DNA of 64,000 nucleotides from Oxyruncus cristatus (taxonomy: Eukaryota > Chordata > Aves > Passeriformes > Cotingidae). A model generated the notes under the pieces. That model was not told the origin of the DNA. It saw nothing but the letters and a program-made list of their open reading frames with translations, and did no database searches. The translations under genes were made by a program, and so were the position numbers. Each line of letters starts with the position of its first letter. Position 1 is the first letter of the stretch. The DNA is taken from contig VXAY01004289.1 of assembly GCA_013399855.1 (NCBI GenBank), positions 963,330-1,027,329 of the forward strand, read 5' to 3'. Shown one piece after another: positions 41,264-52,037 of the stretch.

Positions 41264-41752
41264 AGAGAAATACTGCAGTACCACGCCTTGGGAGGCCTGA
41301 AGGAATGAGGTTAAAGGCATGAGAGTGTTTGAGTGGTGCTGAACGCACCCCACAATTCCTTAGGTTTGGTTTTCTCCACTTGTTTTAAATGCATATGATT
41401 AAATAGTCTCTTGTGAGACCCCACACTTTCTGAATCCTGCTAAAAACCAGACCCCTGCTGTCCTGGGGCAGAGGGAACCGATTCCCAAAGGATCCTCCTA
41501 ATTTGAGGTTGCTGTACACGACGCTGAGCGTCAGCTGTGGCCTGTCAGTCTCTTCCCCGTGTGACCGTGCTGAGGGTTTATCTCCCGGTGCCCGTTTTAA
41601 ACCGGGAGCACCTTGGGCCCGTCCTACCCTGTTCCAGGCCTGGCCTGGCCTGGCCTGTCAAGCCACTTCCCTCCAGCCCGTTCTCTCGCCAGTGGCAGGT
41701 CAGGGCTGCCCCAGTCCCCCAGGCTGGAGCCCCCCAGCCGGTTCTCCGAGCC

Positions 41753-44700
41753 CTACACGATGACAGTCTGCACCTCCAGCTCTCCCTCCTGCGCGGCGAT
41801 GACAAACTCGCCCGCGTGCTCCATGATCTCGATGTCCTCGGACGCCACCATGGTGACCGTGGCCTCCTGGGCGGCGATGGCGCCGTCGGCGGCGAGCACG
41901 GCGCCGTCACCGATGGCCGAGGCCAAGGTCATGGCCACCTGCTCTGTCAGGCTCTCGGGGGTGGCGATGGTGATGGTGTCGGCGCTGTCGGCGGCGGCGC
42001 CGGCGCCCTCGGCCACGGTGACGTTCTGCACGATGATCTGGTGGCCCGAGCTCGCCTGGTTCACGATCTGCTGCACCACCTTCATGATGTGGCTGTCGAC
42101 CTGCGAGGGGAGCAGAGGCAGATGCCGGGTGTATTTAGCAGCTGTGGAAGCACGTGGTGCCCGCGGTGCGGCACAACCAGCAGCTGGGCGTGCCAGCTTC
42201 CTCCTGCCGGGCACCGACATTCTCACCACCCCAAGGCTCTGCAACGCCTCACCCTCACGGCACGGAAGGTGGGTCACCAGTAAGGTACTTCCTACAGAAA
42301 GTCAAACTCCTGTTTGTAGAAAAGCCTCAACAATCCACACCCAAACCTAAACTGACTGAATCAATTCAGGAGCTGAGCCAGGCTCTGGCTCTGCAGCAGC
42401 CCTTGTTTCCAGCATTTAGGAATGCCTTAGAGGATCCCTTCCAGAGTGTTACTGTACAGTTTACCCAGCCTGCAGCTCTGCTCTTGTGTCTGAAGCCACC
42501 AAGTCACCATCCCTGAGAGGGTCTGGGGTTATCAAACCCAGAATGAGCCACATTGTGTTTTCAGGTCTGCAGAACTACAGACGTGGAGTCAGACAATCCC
42601 AGAATGGTTTGGGGTGGAAGGGAACTTAAAGCCCATCCAGTGCCCCCCCCTGCCATGGGCAGGGACACCTTCCACTAGCCCAGGTTGCTCCAAGCCCCGT
42701 CCAACCTGGCCTTGGACACTTGCAGGGATGGGGCAGCCACAGCTTCTCTGGGCAACCTGTGCCAGGGCCTCCCCACCCTCCCAGGGAAGGATTCCTTCCC
42801 AATATCCCATCCAGCTCTGCCCTCTATTAGTAGGAAGCCATTCCCCCTTGTCCAAAGTCCTCCTCCAGCTCTTTTGGGTTTATTTAGCATGACTCTCAGC
42901 CACTAAAAATGACTCATTTCATCTACTCCAAGGCCCCAAAATCACACTTTGTGTGGCTGTTTTACCTCGTGTCGTGTTCCCTCTATTATTTCAGTAGCTT
43001 CACTGGTCTCCATGTCTTCAGTAGAAGTCTTGAAAGACAAAATGAGAGGATTCCCTTTTTAGGTTGTTACAAAAAAACCCTCTGTTTCCAAAATATAATT
43101 CACTAAGATCTTTTACACGAGTCTTTCTGTTCCCCCCCACATGATGCAGGAGCTACTCCAAGGAGACCTCCAGGACATTCCCTCCAAATCCCAGTATCAG
43201 GAGCTACTTAAAATTAATGCAAAATGTTCACAAATAACTGGCAGAGAACCTCCTCTCTCAGCAGGATCTGGCCAAGCAGCAGATTTTTCTCTTATTGGAG
43301 AAAAACTATGACAGCACTAAAGGAACTCAATAACTGAGCTCTGTTTTCCTGCTTGGATAAGAACTGGCTCTGTGTCATGAAGGGGGAGAAAGTGAAATAC
43401 ATAATTCATTGCTTTTGGCAGCCTCTGTTAGAAACAACAGAGACTATTTGGGACAAAACAAGCTAAACAGAAACGGGAGAAGAGAACAGGGAAAGCTGAA
43501 GTGAGTTTGTGAGGCCATAAAATCTGGTGTGGTCAGAAGTTTCCCTCCTGCTGAGGCACTGTCAGTCTGCCCTGTGTTCTGCTTTTTCTGCCCACGTCAC
43601 ACACAGCATCTCAGGAGGGTGAGGAAAGCTCCAAGAGCTTTCCTTCCAAGGAAGGTTAATCCTACGGACTCCCAGGGCCCTGCAGGCAGGGGTGGTCCTG
43701 TTTTACCCCCTCCAGAGAGCCTGGAGGAGGAACACGTACAACTGCATTTTCCTGACCAAATGCTGTGCTAAATTCCAGAGGAGCAGCCGTTTGCCCCCTC
43801 TCACCTCGATGATGTACTCCTGAGTGTCGGCCACCACCGAGGAGAACTCCACCAGCACGGTGTGGGGATCCTCCGAAATCACCGTGGCCGCCAAGTTGTC
43901 GGCTGACTGACTTTCCTCAGACACCATCACTTCTTCCACCTCTTTCATAGCAACCAGGCAGCCACCTGGAAAATTCCAGAAGTGCCAGAAAAACATCACT
44001 TTTCATGGCCATCTCAGATAGCACCTGGAAAGTGCTACACAGCACCAACGAGGCCTCTTCACGGGATGCCACGGACATGTAACCAGTGTCACACAACAGG
44101 CTCTCAGCACACCAGGACAGGCCAAGGAACAGCCTAGGAAAGCCCTGCGTGACACCAGGCAACTGAGCCTCAAGCAGAGCAGCTCTCCAGTATTTTTCTC
44201 CAAAAAATACACAGCTAAATTCAAATGGTAAAAGCACACGGGATTTCAAAAGCTGTCTGTGAAGAACCCACAGGAAGAGTTTGGGTATATTTTAAGTCGC
44301 TGTTCTTTTCTGCTGATGCATTTCAGTATCTCCTAGGAAACTTCTTTTTCCCCTCAAGTAAACTTGTTGTTCCTTGGAACCTAAATACACGGTCAGCACT
44401 ACCTGAACGAGTCTGGAAATCCATGCTGAGGAGCTAAAGGAGCAGCAGGTCCAGTGCAACTAATCCCATCAAACAAGATTATCTGTGAGAACTTTACTCA
44501 AGACATTTTCCTCACAGAACTCGCAGGTCCCTTCAGGTACTGGAAGGACTGTTGGGAGCTCTCCACGCAACCTTCTCCAGGCTGAGGTGACCTTCTCCAG
44601 GCATCTCCTGATGCACATAAACACACGGCCTCGGACACAGGGCGGACCCACCCTAAGGATCATTCCCTCTCAGCCAAAGAGCAGCTTGTCCAAAGCCCAG

Positions 44701-47700
44701 CCCAGCCGCCCTCCCCAGCCCGGGAGCTCACCTTTGGTCCGGAGGTGCCTGTTGAGCGTCCCGTGCTCGGCGAAGCCGCGCCCGCACTTGTAGCACTTGA
44801 AGGGCTTCTCGCCGGTGTGGTGGCGGATGTGGCGCACCAGGGAGCCCTTCTCGCGGAAGCCCCGGCTGCAGAACTGGCACACGTACGGCTTGTCCTCCAG
44901 GTGCGTGCGGAAATGCACCTGCTGCGCGTTCTGCACACACAGGGAACAAGGGAAGGGCTCCTGAGGGGCACGGCAAACGGGCAGGAGGGATTTCAGCTTC
45001 CGGGGGGAGCGCAGTGTGGGGCAGCCACAACTTCTCCGGCCATCATGTAAGAGGCAGATTTGCTCTTTCAGGAGCGAAGCCTCCTAAGCTTCCCCAAGCC
45101 CTGGCTCTGGGAAGGGCAGTCTGGAGGCCAGGCTGCTGTGAGGGGGACACACCTTTGTCTTGTAGCGCTTGCCACACTTGGGGCAGGGGTAGGGCCGCTC
45201 GTCCGAGTGCACCCGCCGGTGCCCCTTCACGTGGGCGATGGTCTTGTAGAGCTTCCCGCACTCCCCGCAGCGGAACCGCCGCTCGTTCACGTGCACCTCC
45301 TGGTGCTTCTTCAGCAGGTAGCCCTTCGTGAACTCTTTGCCACACTCCTCACACTTGAAAGGTTTGTACTCTAGAGACACAGAGAGAAAACGTGTGGTTG
45401 GTCCAGGACAACCAGCAGCAGCAACGATCCAGTACAGGCTTTAACTAAATTCTGACCAAAAACTAACCCAGACAAGGAGAGGAATTGGGGCTTTCATGGA
45501 ATCCCAGAGTAGTTGGGTTTGGAAAGAACCTCTGGAGATCCCCCAGTCCAACCCCCTGCCCAGGCAGGGTCACCTGGAGCAGGTGACACAGGGACTGTCC
45601 AGGTGGGGTTGGAATGTCTCCAGAGAGGGAGACTCCACAGCACCCCTGGGCAGCTGTTCCAGTGCTCTGCCACCCTCCAGGGAAAGAAGCTCTTCCTCGT
45701 GCTGAGGTGGAACTCGTGTTTTAGTTTATGGCCATTGCTCCTCGTCCTGTCACTGGCACCACTGAGCACAGTCGGGCACCATCCTCTGACACCCCTTGGA
45801 GATCCTTGTACAGATCGATGGGATCCCCTCTCAGCCTTCTCTTCTCCACACTAACCAGGCCCAGAACCTCATCAGAGAAATGCTCCAGATCCCTCATCAC
45901 CTTTGTGGCCTCTGCTGGACCCTCTCCAGCAGCTCCTTGTGTTTCTTGAACTTTATCTCATTCACACATGAATGCTGCCCAGAAGTGGCTCTGTAAGCCA
46001 CAGCACGTGTCAGACAAGTGCACCAGCACAGCTTTACCTGTGTGACTTTTGATGTGTGTTTCCAGGGCAGCAGTTTCACTGAAGGCTTCGTTACAGTGAG
46101 GGCAAATGTACCGTTTGTACCCGTTAGTTCTTTCTGCAGGTGCCTATTGGAGAGAAAATGGTAAAGCTTCACTTTGTTTGTACTGGTGTGCAGTGTAAGG
46201 ATTGCTACCCAAATTCCCATTTAAATACTCCAGCTTTGACAAGAAAGAGATCTCTGTTGCTGAGAGACACTGCACTTAAATCACACGTGAGAAGTGTAAG
46301 TATAAAGACTGACGCAAAGCCCCAGGGACCAGAGAGACACGTGAGGACAACACAGAGGTGTGAGGCCAACAGTGCTGACCACAACCAAATACAGGCAAGG
46401 AAGAGTAAAAAATAATCTATTTATGGAATACAAACATACAGACTGTGCTTCTTCTAATTTAACACACTGTTCCCCACACGGCTCCTCTTCTACTTCCACC
46501 ACTTCTAGTTCTGGAGCAGCTCCAGCAGGTTCATCCGGCTTCTGCACCTCCTCCACAGCAACTCTCTCGATCACAATTCCCGAATTCCTCATGGCCTGCC
46601 TCAGCAGATTCTCACTGTTCACTTCCCCCTCACAGGGCAGCTCTTCAGGATGCGACTGTCGAAGGAACAAACAGGAAGTTTGGCACAGCCAATCCACAGT
46701 TTGCCCTTCCTTACAGCAGCACTGCTGTGACAGTCACTCTCTGTGGGGTGTCTCATGCTGTGCTACGGGGCTGAAAGATCAATCAGGGACTACCTTGGGC
46801 TGGGGAGGAACACAAGGTGGATCTGTACTCTGAAAAGCCAAGGGATGACAAGCCTTTGCTCCTACCACGGTCTGGTAGCAGGGAATGGCCAACAAAAACA
46901 TCCCCTCATCCTCCACACCCCTGTAATCTACACACACTGCTCAGCTCAGCAGCAGAAGGGCCCAGGTCAGAGCCCGGTGCCTGCCCACGTGGAAAAGAAC
47001 CTAATTAACCACTCAACTCCCACACTTGGATTTATTCTCAGCACCCACGAAGATTTTGTTCATAAGCTGAAACATCCTTTGCACAAAACACACAGAGGGT
47101 GTTTAAGAGATACGACACTCACGTCTGGGTCCAGGGCTTTTCCATCCACCACAGGAAGTTCCTGCATCTGCACATGGACTTCATGGAGAACGTTGCCCTT
47201 TGCATCTGTCACGAGGTGGATGACGGGGGAGGCCTCGATGGACTCGCTGGCTATCGATGAGACCGTGTCTGTGTTGGAGCTGCAGGAGCCTGCAGGGGAA
47301 GCAGCACAGTGAGCCACGTGGGGAACAGCCACCCCTCAGCTCCCTGGGCCCTACAAAACACCTGCCTGAGAACAGGGAGTGCTCGTTAAAGCCACCTTTG
47401 TACCAGATTCTCACACATTCCTCAGTCAATGCCTGGTACAAGCACTTTGGAGTAATAGTTTTGCTCTATAAATTACTTTTTCCTGTATAAAGAATATAAA
47501 GTGAGTACCACAGAATTTGGAGGTTTTATTCATAAATGAGAATCTGGGAATGGTTTGGGTTGGAAGTGACCTTAAAGATCATCCCATTCCACCCCCTGCC
47601 ATGGGCAGGGACACCTTCCACTAGCCCAGGTTGCTCCAAGCCCTGTCCAACCTGGCCTTGCAGGGATGGGGCAGCCACAGCTTCTCTGAGCAACCTGTGC

Positions 47701-50147
47701 CAGAAGGAATTTATATTCCAAGTGCAGGAGGGTTTGGCTTTATCAGACACATGGCAGGTCCTGACAGCATCACTGACCTGATGGCAAATCCTCTTTGTTG
47801 ACAACTATTTCTTTGGTCATGTTGAAGCGAATTTTTTCAGTGCAAGGCGTCAGAGACTTAAGGTGCCGAGTCAAAGCTCCTGATTCTCGGAAGCTTTTCC
47901 CACATTTCTTGCATTTGTAAGGTCTTTCATCTGGAAATGACAAGGATCAAAAAAACAACATTATGCCCTGCCAGGATCAGCTCTGTGTGTCAGGCTGCTG
48001 GACATTTTCAGCTTCCTAAAGCACACCGGCTGTGCTCATCCCAGAACCTTCCACTGCCTCCCAGCACCCCAAATACTGGGGAGCTCAATGGCCTCAGCTC
48101 AGCAGAAAGTGGAAAGCACAAGAAATTCCACCGGAAGGCAGGCGGATAACCACACACAGCTCCAGCAATGAGGAACTCTTATTTGGAGAGCCCTTACCAG
48201 TGTGCCGCCGGTGGTGTCGGATCAGAGACCCCTTTGTCCTAAAGGAAGTTCCACAGAGTTTACACTCGTAGTCCTTCCTGCTGCTGTGAGTGATCATGTG
48301 AGCTTTGAGGATGCTGGCCTAGGGAAAGAGTTTCCTTTAAGAGATTTTCCAAATGGTTTCAGGGTTTTATATTTCAACTACGGAGAACAACAACGCTCCT
48401 TGTGAAAGCAGAACTTCCCTGTGGGAAGAGCGTAGCAGGCAGCAGAGAAGCTCATTCTCATTCTTTCTGAGATCTCTTAGCTGACAACTCCCTCCCTAAG
48501 CCCCACGAGCAGAGATGATACTCACAGTTTTGAACGTCTTCTGGCACAGCCCACACACGTATCGCCCCTCCTTGTTCACCTGCAGCTTCACCTTGACCAG
48601 CTCGCTGGGAACGTCCTGCTCCTGCTCCTCAGGGCTGCCCTGCTCCTCACCCACCTCCCCGTCCACGGGCCCGTCTGGGTTCTCAAAGACATGGTCTCCT
48701 GCTACAATGACTTCTTTGATGTGCCCACTGCCTGGGAAAAGGGTGGGGAGACACTTGGGTTCTTTACAGACCTTTACAGAGCTCTACCCAACAAACAAGT
48801 CACTGTTCCAGCATTTTGTGCAGAAAGAAGAGGAAAAGGTACTTTAAATCTGCAGCTCAGGTCTTTGCAACTCCCTAGTTATTTCAGCATAAGTATTAAA
48901 GTGCGAACTCCTAGAATGGAGTTTTAAATCTAAATTGCATCAACTTGTAAATCTAATTTGTGTTATTTGTTTGTATTAATCAAGCTGAAGCTAGTCAGAT
49001 TTAGGTTGGATGTTAGGAGGAAATTGTACCCTGTGAGGGTGGGGAGGCCCTGGCACAGGTTGCCCACAGAAGCTGTGGCTGCCCCAGCCCTGGAAGTGTC
49101 CAAGGCCAGCTTGGATGGGGCTTGGAGCAACCTGGGCTAGTGGGAGGTGTCCCTGCCCATGGCAGAGGGTGGAATGGGATGGGGTTTAAGGTCCCTTCCA
49201 ACCCAAACCATTCTGGGATTGTATTCCCTGATCCTAAAGCAGAGAAAGGCACAGCTGGCCTGGGGATGCCTCTCACAGCTCTGAGGGAACACCCAGTCCC
49301 AAATCCCAGTGCCAAAGAGGTGTCACAGACCAACCACAACCCAAACCCCCCAGAGGAGGACACAAATGAGGGACCAGGTTCCAAGCCCCCCGGGGCAAAG
49401 GCAGCCCCTCAGAGCTCACCTACGATGGCTGAGGCACTGCTGATCTCCTCTGCTATGGAAGAGGCTTCAACGACAATGTGGGCGACAGTGATGGACTCTT
49501 CGACAGCAGGAACCCCCTGCTGGCACACGGACCGTCTCAGCAGGCAAGTTTTGCTTTCTTTAAACACAGTTACCCCCCTTCCAACCCCCGAGGCCGCTGC
49601 ATCCCAGTTATGTGCAGCCCCGGTGCAGAGCAGCCGCTGTCACCTTTTGTCCTTCCTGGCCGAGGAGCCCGGCGAGCGCGTCGGGAGGGCGCTGGCAGCC
49701 CTTCTGCAGCTTGTGCTGCACGAACTCCTGCAGGGAGCTGAACTCGGCCTGGCAGCGCCCGCACTTGTGCACGTCATCCTCGTCTGTGGGGGGAAGCTCC
49801 GTCAGCGGCGCCGGCACACGGAGCCACCGGGCCCCGGGCCGCAGCGGGTCACTGGTGTCCCCCCCGCCCCGGCGGGGCCGTCCCGGATCACCCCCGGGGA
49901 GGGACACCCCGCACCCACCCGAGCAGCCTGACACACCGACAGCCGCCGTTCTGCCCGTCCTGCGGGGTGGGAGCGGAGCGGGGCGGCCCCGGGAGGGGAG
50001 CACGGACCCCCCGCCCCGCTGGCAGCACCGGCGCGGCCGGGCCGCCCCTCAGTGGGGGGCAAGGGCGGTGCGCGGGCGGTACCTTGCTCGGCGAAGGGCG
50101 GCGGAAGGCCGAGGAGCGCGGCGGGGCCCGCGGGAGCCNGTTGCCAT
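41753..50147 (-). CDS. E4F1: Transcription factor E4F1, 14 coding exons, about 752 aa
   Basis: Zinc-finger repressor and atypical ubiquitin ligase acting in the p53 pathway (family knowledge). Exons: 50147-50083, 49783-49644, 49516-49420, 48731-48526, 48318-48198, 47930-47778, 47289-47123, 46655-46440, 46143-46038, 45370-45153, 44930-44732, 43965-43805, 43028-42966, 42100-41753. All junctions fit phase except that exon 1 holds an N at 50,139; dropping that base gives 2259 nt, 753 codons. An N-terminal CGRCQAEF finger (about 28-50) precedes three fingers at about 155-240 (YVCGLCQKTF, YECKLCGTSF, YKCKKCGKSF). Six more lie at about 400-562, from YICPHCNEAF to FKCYKCGRGF; the last has Cys for the final His. 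Acidic and Val-rich segments such as DPHTVLVEFSSVVADTQEYI follow, and the protein ends LEVQTVIV. The human protein is 784 aa with the same order. It is divergent from PGP, as in mammals. Confidence 0.96.
42594..42880 (-). mobile_element. CR1 LINE fragment (3' end, reverse)
   Basis: Reads caatcccagaatggtttggg, ccctgccatgggcagggaca, ggttgctccaagccccgtcc and caacctgtgccagggcctcc. In the last E4F1 intron, about 90 bp from the small 63-nt exon at 42,966-43,028. Confidence 0.94.
45498..45945 (-). mobile_element. CR1 LINE fragment, longest in the window (reverse)
   Basis: About 450 bp: the reverse tail ggaatcccagagtagttggg, then ccaaccccctgcccaggcag and ggtggggttggaatgtctcc. It extends into 3' coding-derived CR1 sequence (cccctctcagccttctcttc, ctccacactaaccaggccca). 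In the E4F1 intron between exons at 46,038 and 45,370. It is of the same type as the copy at 51,213 but opposite in orientation. Confidence 0.94.
47538..47716 (-). mobile_element. CR1 LINE fragment (3' end, reverse)
   Basis: Reads gaatctgggaatggtttggg, ttggaagtgaccttaaagat, ccctgccatgggcagggaca and ggttgctccaagccctgtcc. About 60 bp from the E4F1 exon at 47,778-47,930. Confidence 0.93.
49002..49223 (+). mobile_element. CR1 LINE fragment (3' end)
   Basis: Contains ggttggatgttaggaggaaa, ctgtgagggtggggaggccc, ggatggggcttggagcaacc and tail ccaacccaaaccattctggg. In the E4F1 intron between exons at 49,420 and 48,731, antisense to the gene. Confidence 0.94.
50139..50139. other. Single N in E4F1 exon 1 that breaks the reading frame
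   Basis: The only ATG in exon 1 (50,147-50,145) is out of frame with the downstream LGLPPPFAEQ segment if the N counts as a base. Removing it gives MATAPAGPAALLGLPPPFAE, joining correctly to exon 2. The N is therefore probably an extra position in a GC-rich stretch, not a real mutation. Confidence 0.8.
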
Positions 50148-50529
50148 CGCGGCCCCCGTGTCGCAACGCGCCGCAAGATGGCGGCTTTACGGCCGTGTCG
50201 TCATAACAACGGGACGGGGCTCGGCGGGGAACGCGCCCCGCCGCGCGGGGGTTCCGGGCGCCCGCGGGCGGTGTCGGGGCACGGGGCACGTCTAGCACCC
50301 TGAGCCGGCGGAACGGAGCCTGGCGAGTTACTGACGGGTTACTAGGGAGTTACCAGCGAGTTACCACAGAGTTACCCAGCGCGTTACCTAACGAGCCCCG
50401 CAGCGCCCGCCGGCACCGCGGCGCCCTGGCCAATGGCAGCGCGCGGGGAGCGGGCCCTCGGCGCGGACGGCCAATGGAAGCGCAGCGCGCTAGGACGGAA
50501 AGGCGGGGCGGCGGGGACCGGCTCCGGCG
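50148..50529. promoter_or_regulatory. Bidirectional CpG-rich promoter between E4F1 and PGP
   Basis: Divergent genes separated by a few hundred bp of CpG-dense DNA. Visible elements: a YY1-like AAGATGGCGGC at 50,175-50,185, CCAAT boxes at 50,430-50,434 and 50,471-50,475, and a phased GTTAC array at 50,327-50,387. No TATA box was seen. The same head-to-head arrangement of these two genes exists in human. Confidence 0.85.
50327..50387 (+). repeat. Six GTTAC elements spaced 11-12 bp
   Basis: GTTAC begins at 50,327, 50,338, 50,349, 50,360, 50,371 and 50,383; the last four read GTTACC. Spacers vary in sequence while spacing is 11, 11, 11, 11 and 12 bp. Lies in the E4F1-PGP promoter. GTTACC fits the half-site consensus of RFX factors (GTNRCC), an inference. 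Confidence 0.8.
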
Positions 50530-50841
50530 NNNNNNNNNNNNNNNNNNNNNNNNNNNNNNNNNNNNNNNNNNNNNNNNNNNNNNNNNNNNNNNNNNNNNNN
50601 NNNNNNNNNNNNNNNNNNNNNNNNNNNNNNNNNNNNNNNNNNNNNNNNNNNNNNNNNNNNNNNNNNNNNNNNNNNNNNNNNNNNNNNNNNNNNNNNNNNN
50701 NNNNNNNNNNNNNNNNNNNNNNNNNNNNNNNNNNNNNNNNNNNNNNNNNNNNNNNNNNNNNNNNNNNNNNNNNNNNNNNNNNNNNNNNNNNNNNNNNNNN
50801 NNNNNNNNNNNNNNNNNNNNNNNNNNNNNNNNNNNNNNNNN
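50530..50841. other. Assembly gap (312 N) covering the start and most of PGP exon 1
   Basis: Sequence resumes in frame at [12 protein letters not shown], about residue 128 of the human protein. About 380 nt of coding sequence should precede it, so the 312-base gap is too short if the start codon lies inside it. Confidence 0.95.
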
Positions 50842-52037
50842 GCGGGCCCGCGCTCGCCGCCGAGCTGGAGGCCGTGGGCATCCCGCACCTGGGCCCTGGG
50901 CCCGCCGCCCTGCCCGGCCCCGCGCCCGCTGACTGGGCACAGGCGCCGCTCGACCCCGCCGTGCGCGCCGTGCTCGTGGGCTTCGACGAGCACTTCAGCT
51001 ACGCGAAGCTGTGCCAGGCGCTGCGGTACCTGCTGCGGAACCCCGACTGTCTGCTCGTCGGCACCAACCGCGACCACCGGCTGCCGCTCGAGGGCGGCGC
51101 CGCCATCCCCGGTGCGCGGGGCAGGGGGGCTGAGGGGGTGGTCCTTGTCCCCTGGCTCTGCGGAGCTCCGTGCTCAGCTCTAAATCATCACACCTCCGTG
51201 CTGTGTTGATAAAACAGGAAGTTGCACCTCAGCACGAGGAAGAACTTCGTCCCCTGGAGGGTGGCAGAGCACTGGAACAGCTGCCCAGGGGGGTCGTGGA
51301 GTCTCCCTCTCTGGAGACATTCCAACCCCACCTGGACAGTCCCTGTGTCACCTGCTGCAGGTGACCCTGCCTGGGCAGGGGTTTGGACTGGGTGATCTCC
51401 AGAGGTTCCTTCCAACCCCAGCTCTTCTGGGATTCTGTGTGGCAGCCCAGGTGTCCCAGAGCTTGGACTTTGCCTCACAGCACCCCTGAAAGAGGGAGAA
51501 TCCATGTCGAACCTTTACTCAGGGAGTAGTGGTTCCTTTTTTGACTCACTGTGGGACAGAACTCCAGTCTCCTGAGAGGCTTCATGTGCCGCCTTTGCTG
51601 GGGCTGGCCTGTCCCTGTGGCTGTGAAGCCGAGCTGTTGCGTCCCCAGAGCCCCGGGCGGGTGTGGGTACTGGAGCCCTGTGCTGGCCCTGACTGTTGCT
51701 GCCGTCCCCAGGGACGGGCTGCCTGGTGAAGGCCGTGGAGACGGCGGCGCAGCGCGAGGCCTTCATCGTGGGCAAGCCCAACCGCTTCATGTTCGACTGC
51801 GTGGCCAGCGAGTTCCACGTGGACCCCGCCCGCACCATCATGGTGGGGGACCGGCTGGACACGGACATCCTGATGGGGAACAGCTGCGGGCTCACCACCC
51901 TGCTCACCCTCACCGGCGTCACCGCGCTCGACGAGGTCCAGGCTCACCTGGACAGCGACTGCCCCGCCAGGCACAGCCTGGTGCCCGACTACTACGTCGA
52001 CAGCATCGCCGACCTGCTCCCGGCCCTGGGCGAGTAA
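50842..52037 (+). CDS. PGP: Phosphoglycolate / glycerol-3-phosphate phosphatase, 5' part in gap
   Basis: HAD-superfamily phosphatase of the cytosol that removes phosphoglycolate and other toxic side products of glycolysis (family knowledge). Visible exons: 50842-51111 (3' part of exon 1, ending GGAAIP plus one base) and 51712-52037; 197 residues in total, stop TAA. Recognisable blocks: the cap region [64 protein letters not shown], the motif with the catalytic-type lysine [11 protein letters not shown], and the acidic metal-binding motif [19 protein letters not shown]. The end [15 protein letters not shown] matches the human C-terminus closely. The nucleophile motif (DxDG) is in the assembly gap and cannot be checked. 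The two-exon structure is as in mammals. A CR1 copy sits in its only intron. Confidence 0.95.
51213..51439 (+). mobile_element. CR1 LINE fragment (3' end) in the PGP intron
   Basis: Reads aaacaggaagttgcacctca, gtccctgtgtcacctgctgc, tgaccctgcctgggcagggg and tail ccaaccccagctcttctggg. It is the inverted counterpart of the 45.5 kb copy. Confidence 0.94.

Larger units (their letters stand above)
40130..41752. other. Tail-to-tail interval between ZDHHC4 and E4F1 (both 3' UTRs)
   Basis: No exon or repeat of note apart from a (CCTGG)n run at about 41,636-41,658. Candidate plus-strand poly(A) signal for ZDHHC4: AATAAA at 41,258-41,263. Candidate minus-strand signals for E4F1: TTTATT on the plus strand at 41,053-41,058 and 41,072-41,077. 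If these are used, the two 3' UTRs overlap by about 200 bp. Confidence 0.7.

Noticed and set aside
41578..42350. Long plus-strand frames opposite the last E4F1 exon
   Set aside because: Antisense shadows of the conserved C-terminal exon, which matches the E4F1 family through LEVQTVIV.
50433..51209. Plus-strand frame starting at an ATG in the E4F1-PGP promoter and running through the gap into PGP
   Set aside because: Its start sits on a CCAAT box and the predicted N-terminus does not resemble PGP. Continuity depends on Ns, so I placed the true start inside the gap.
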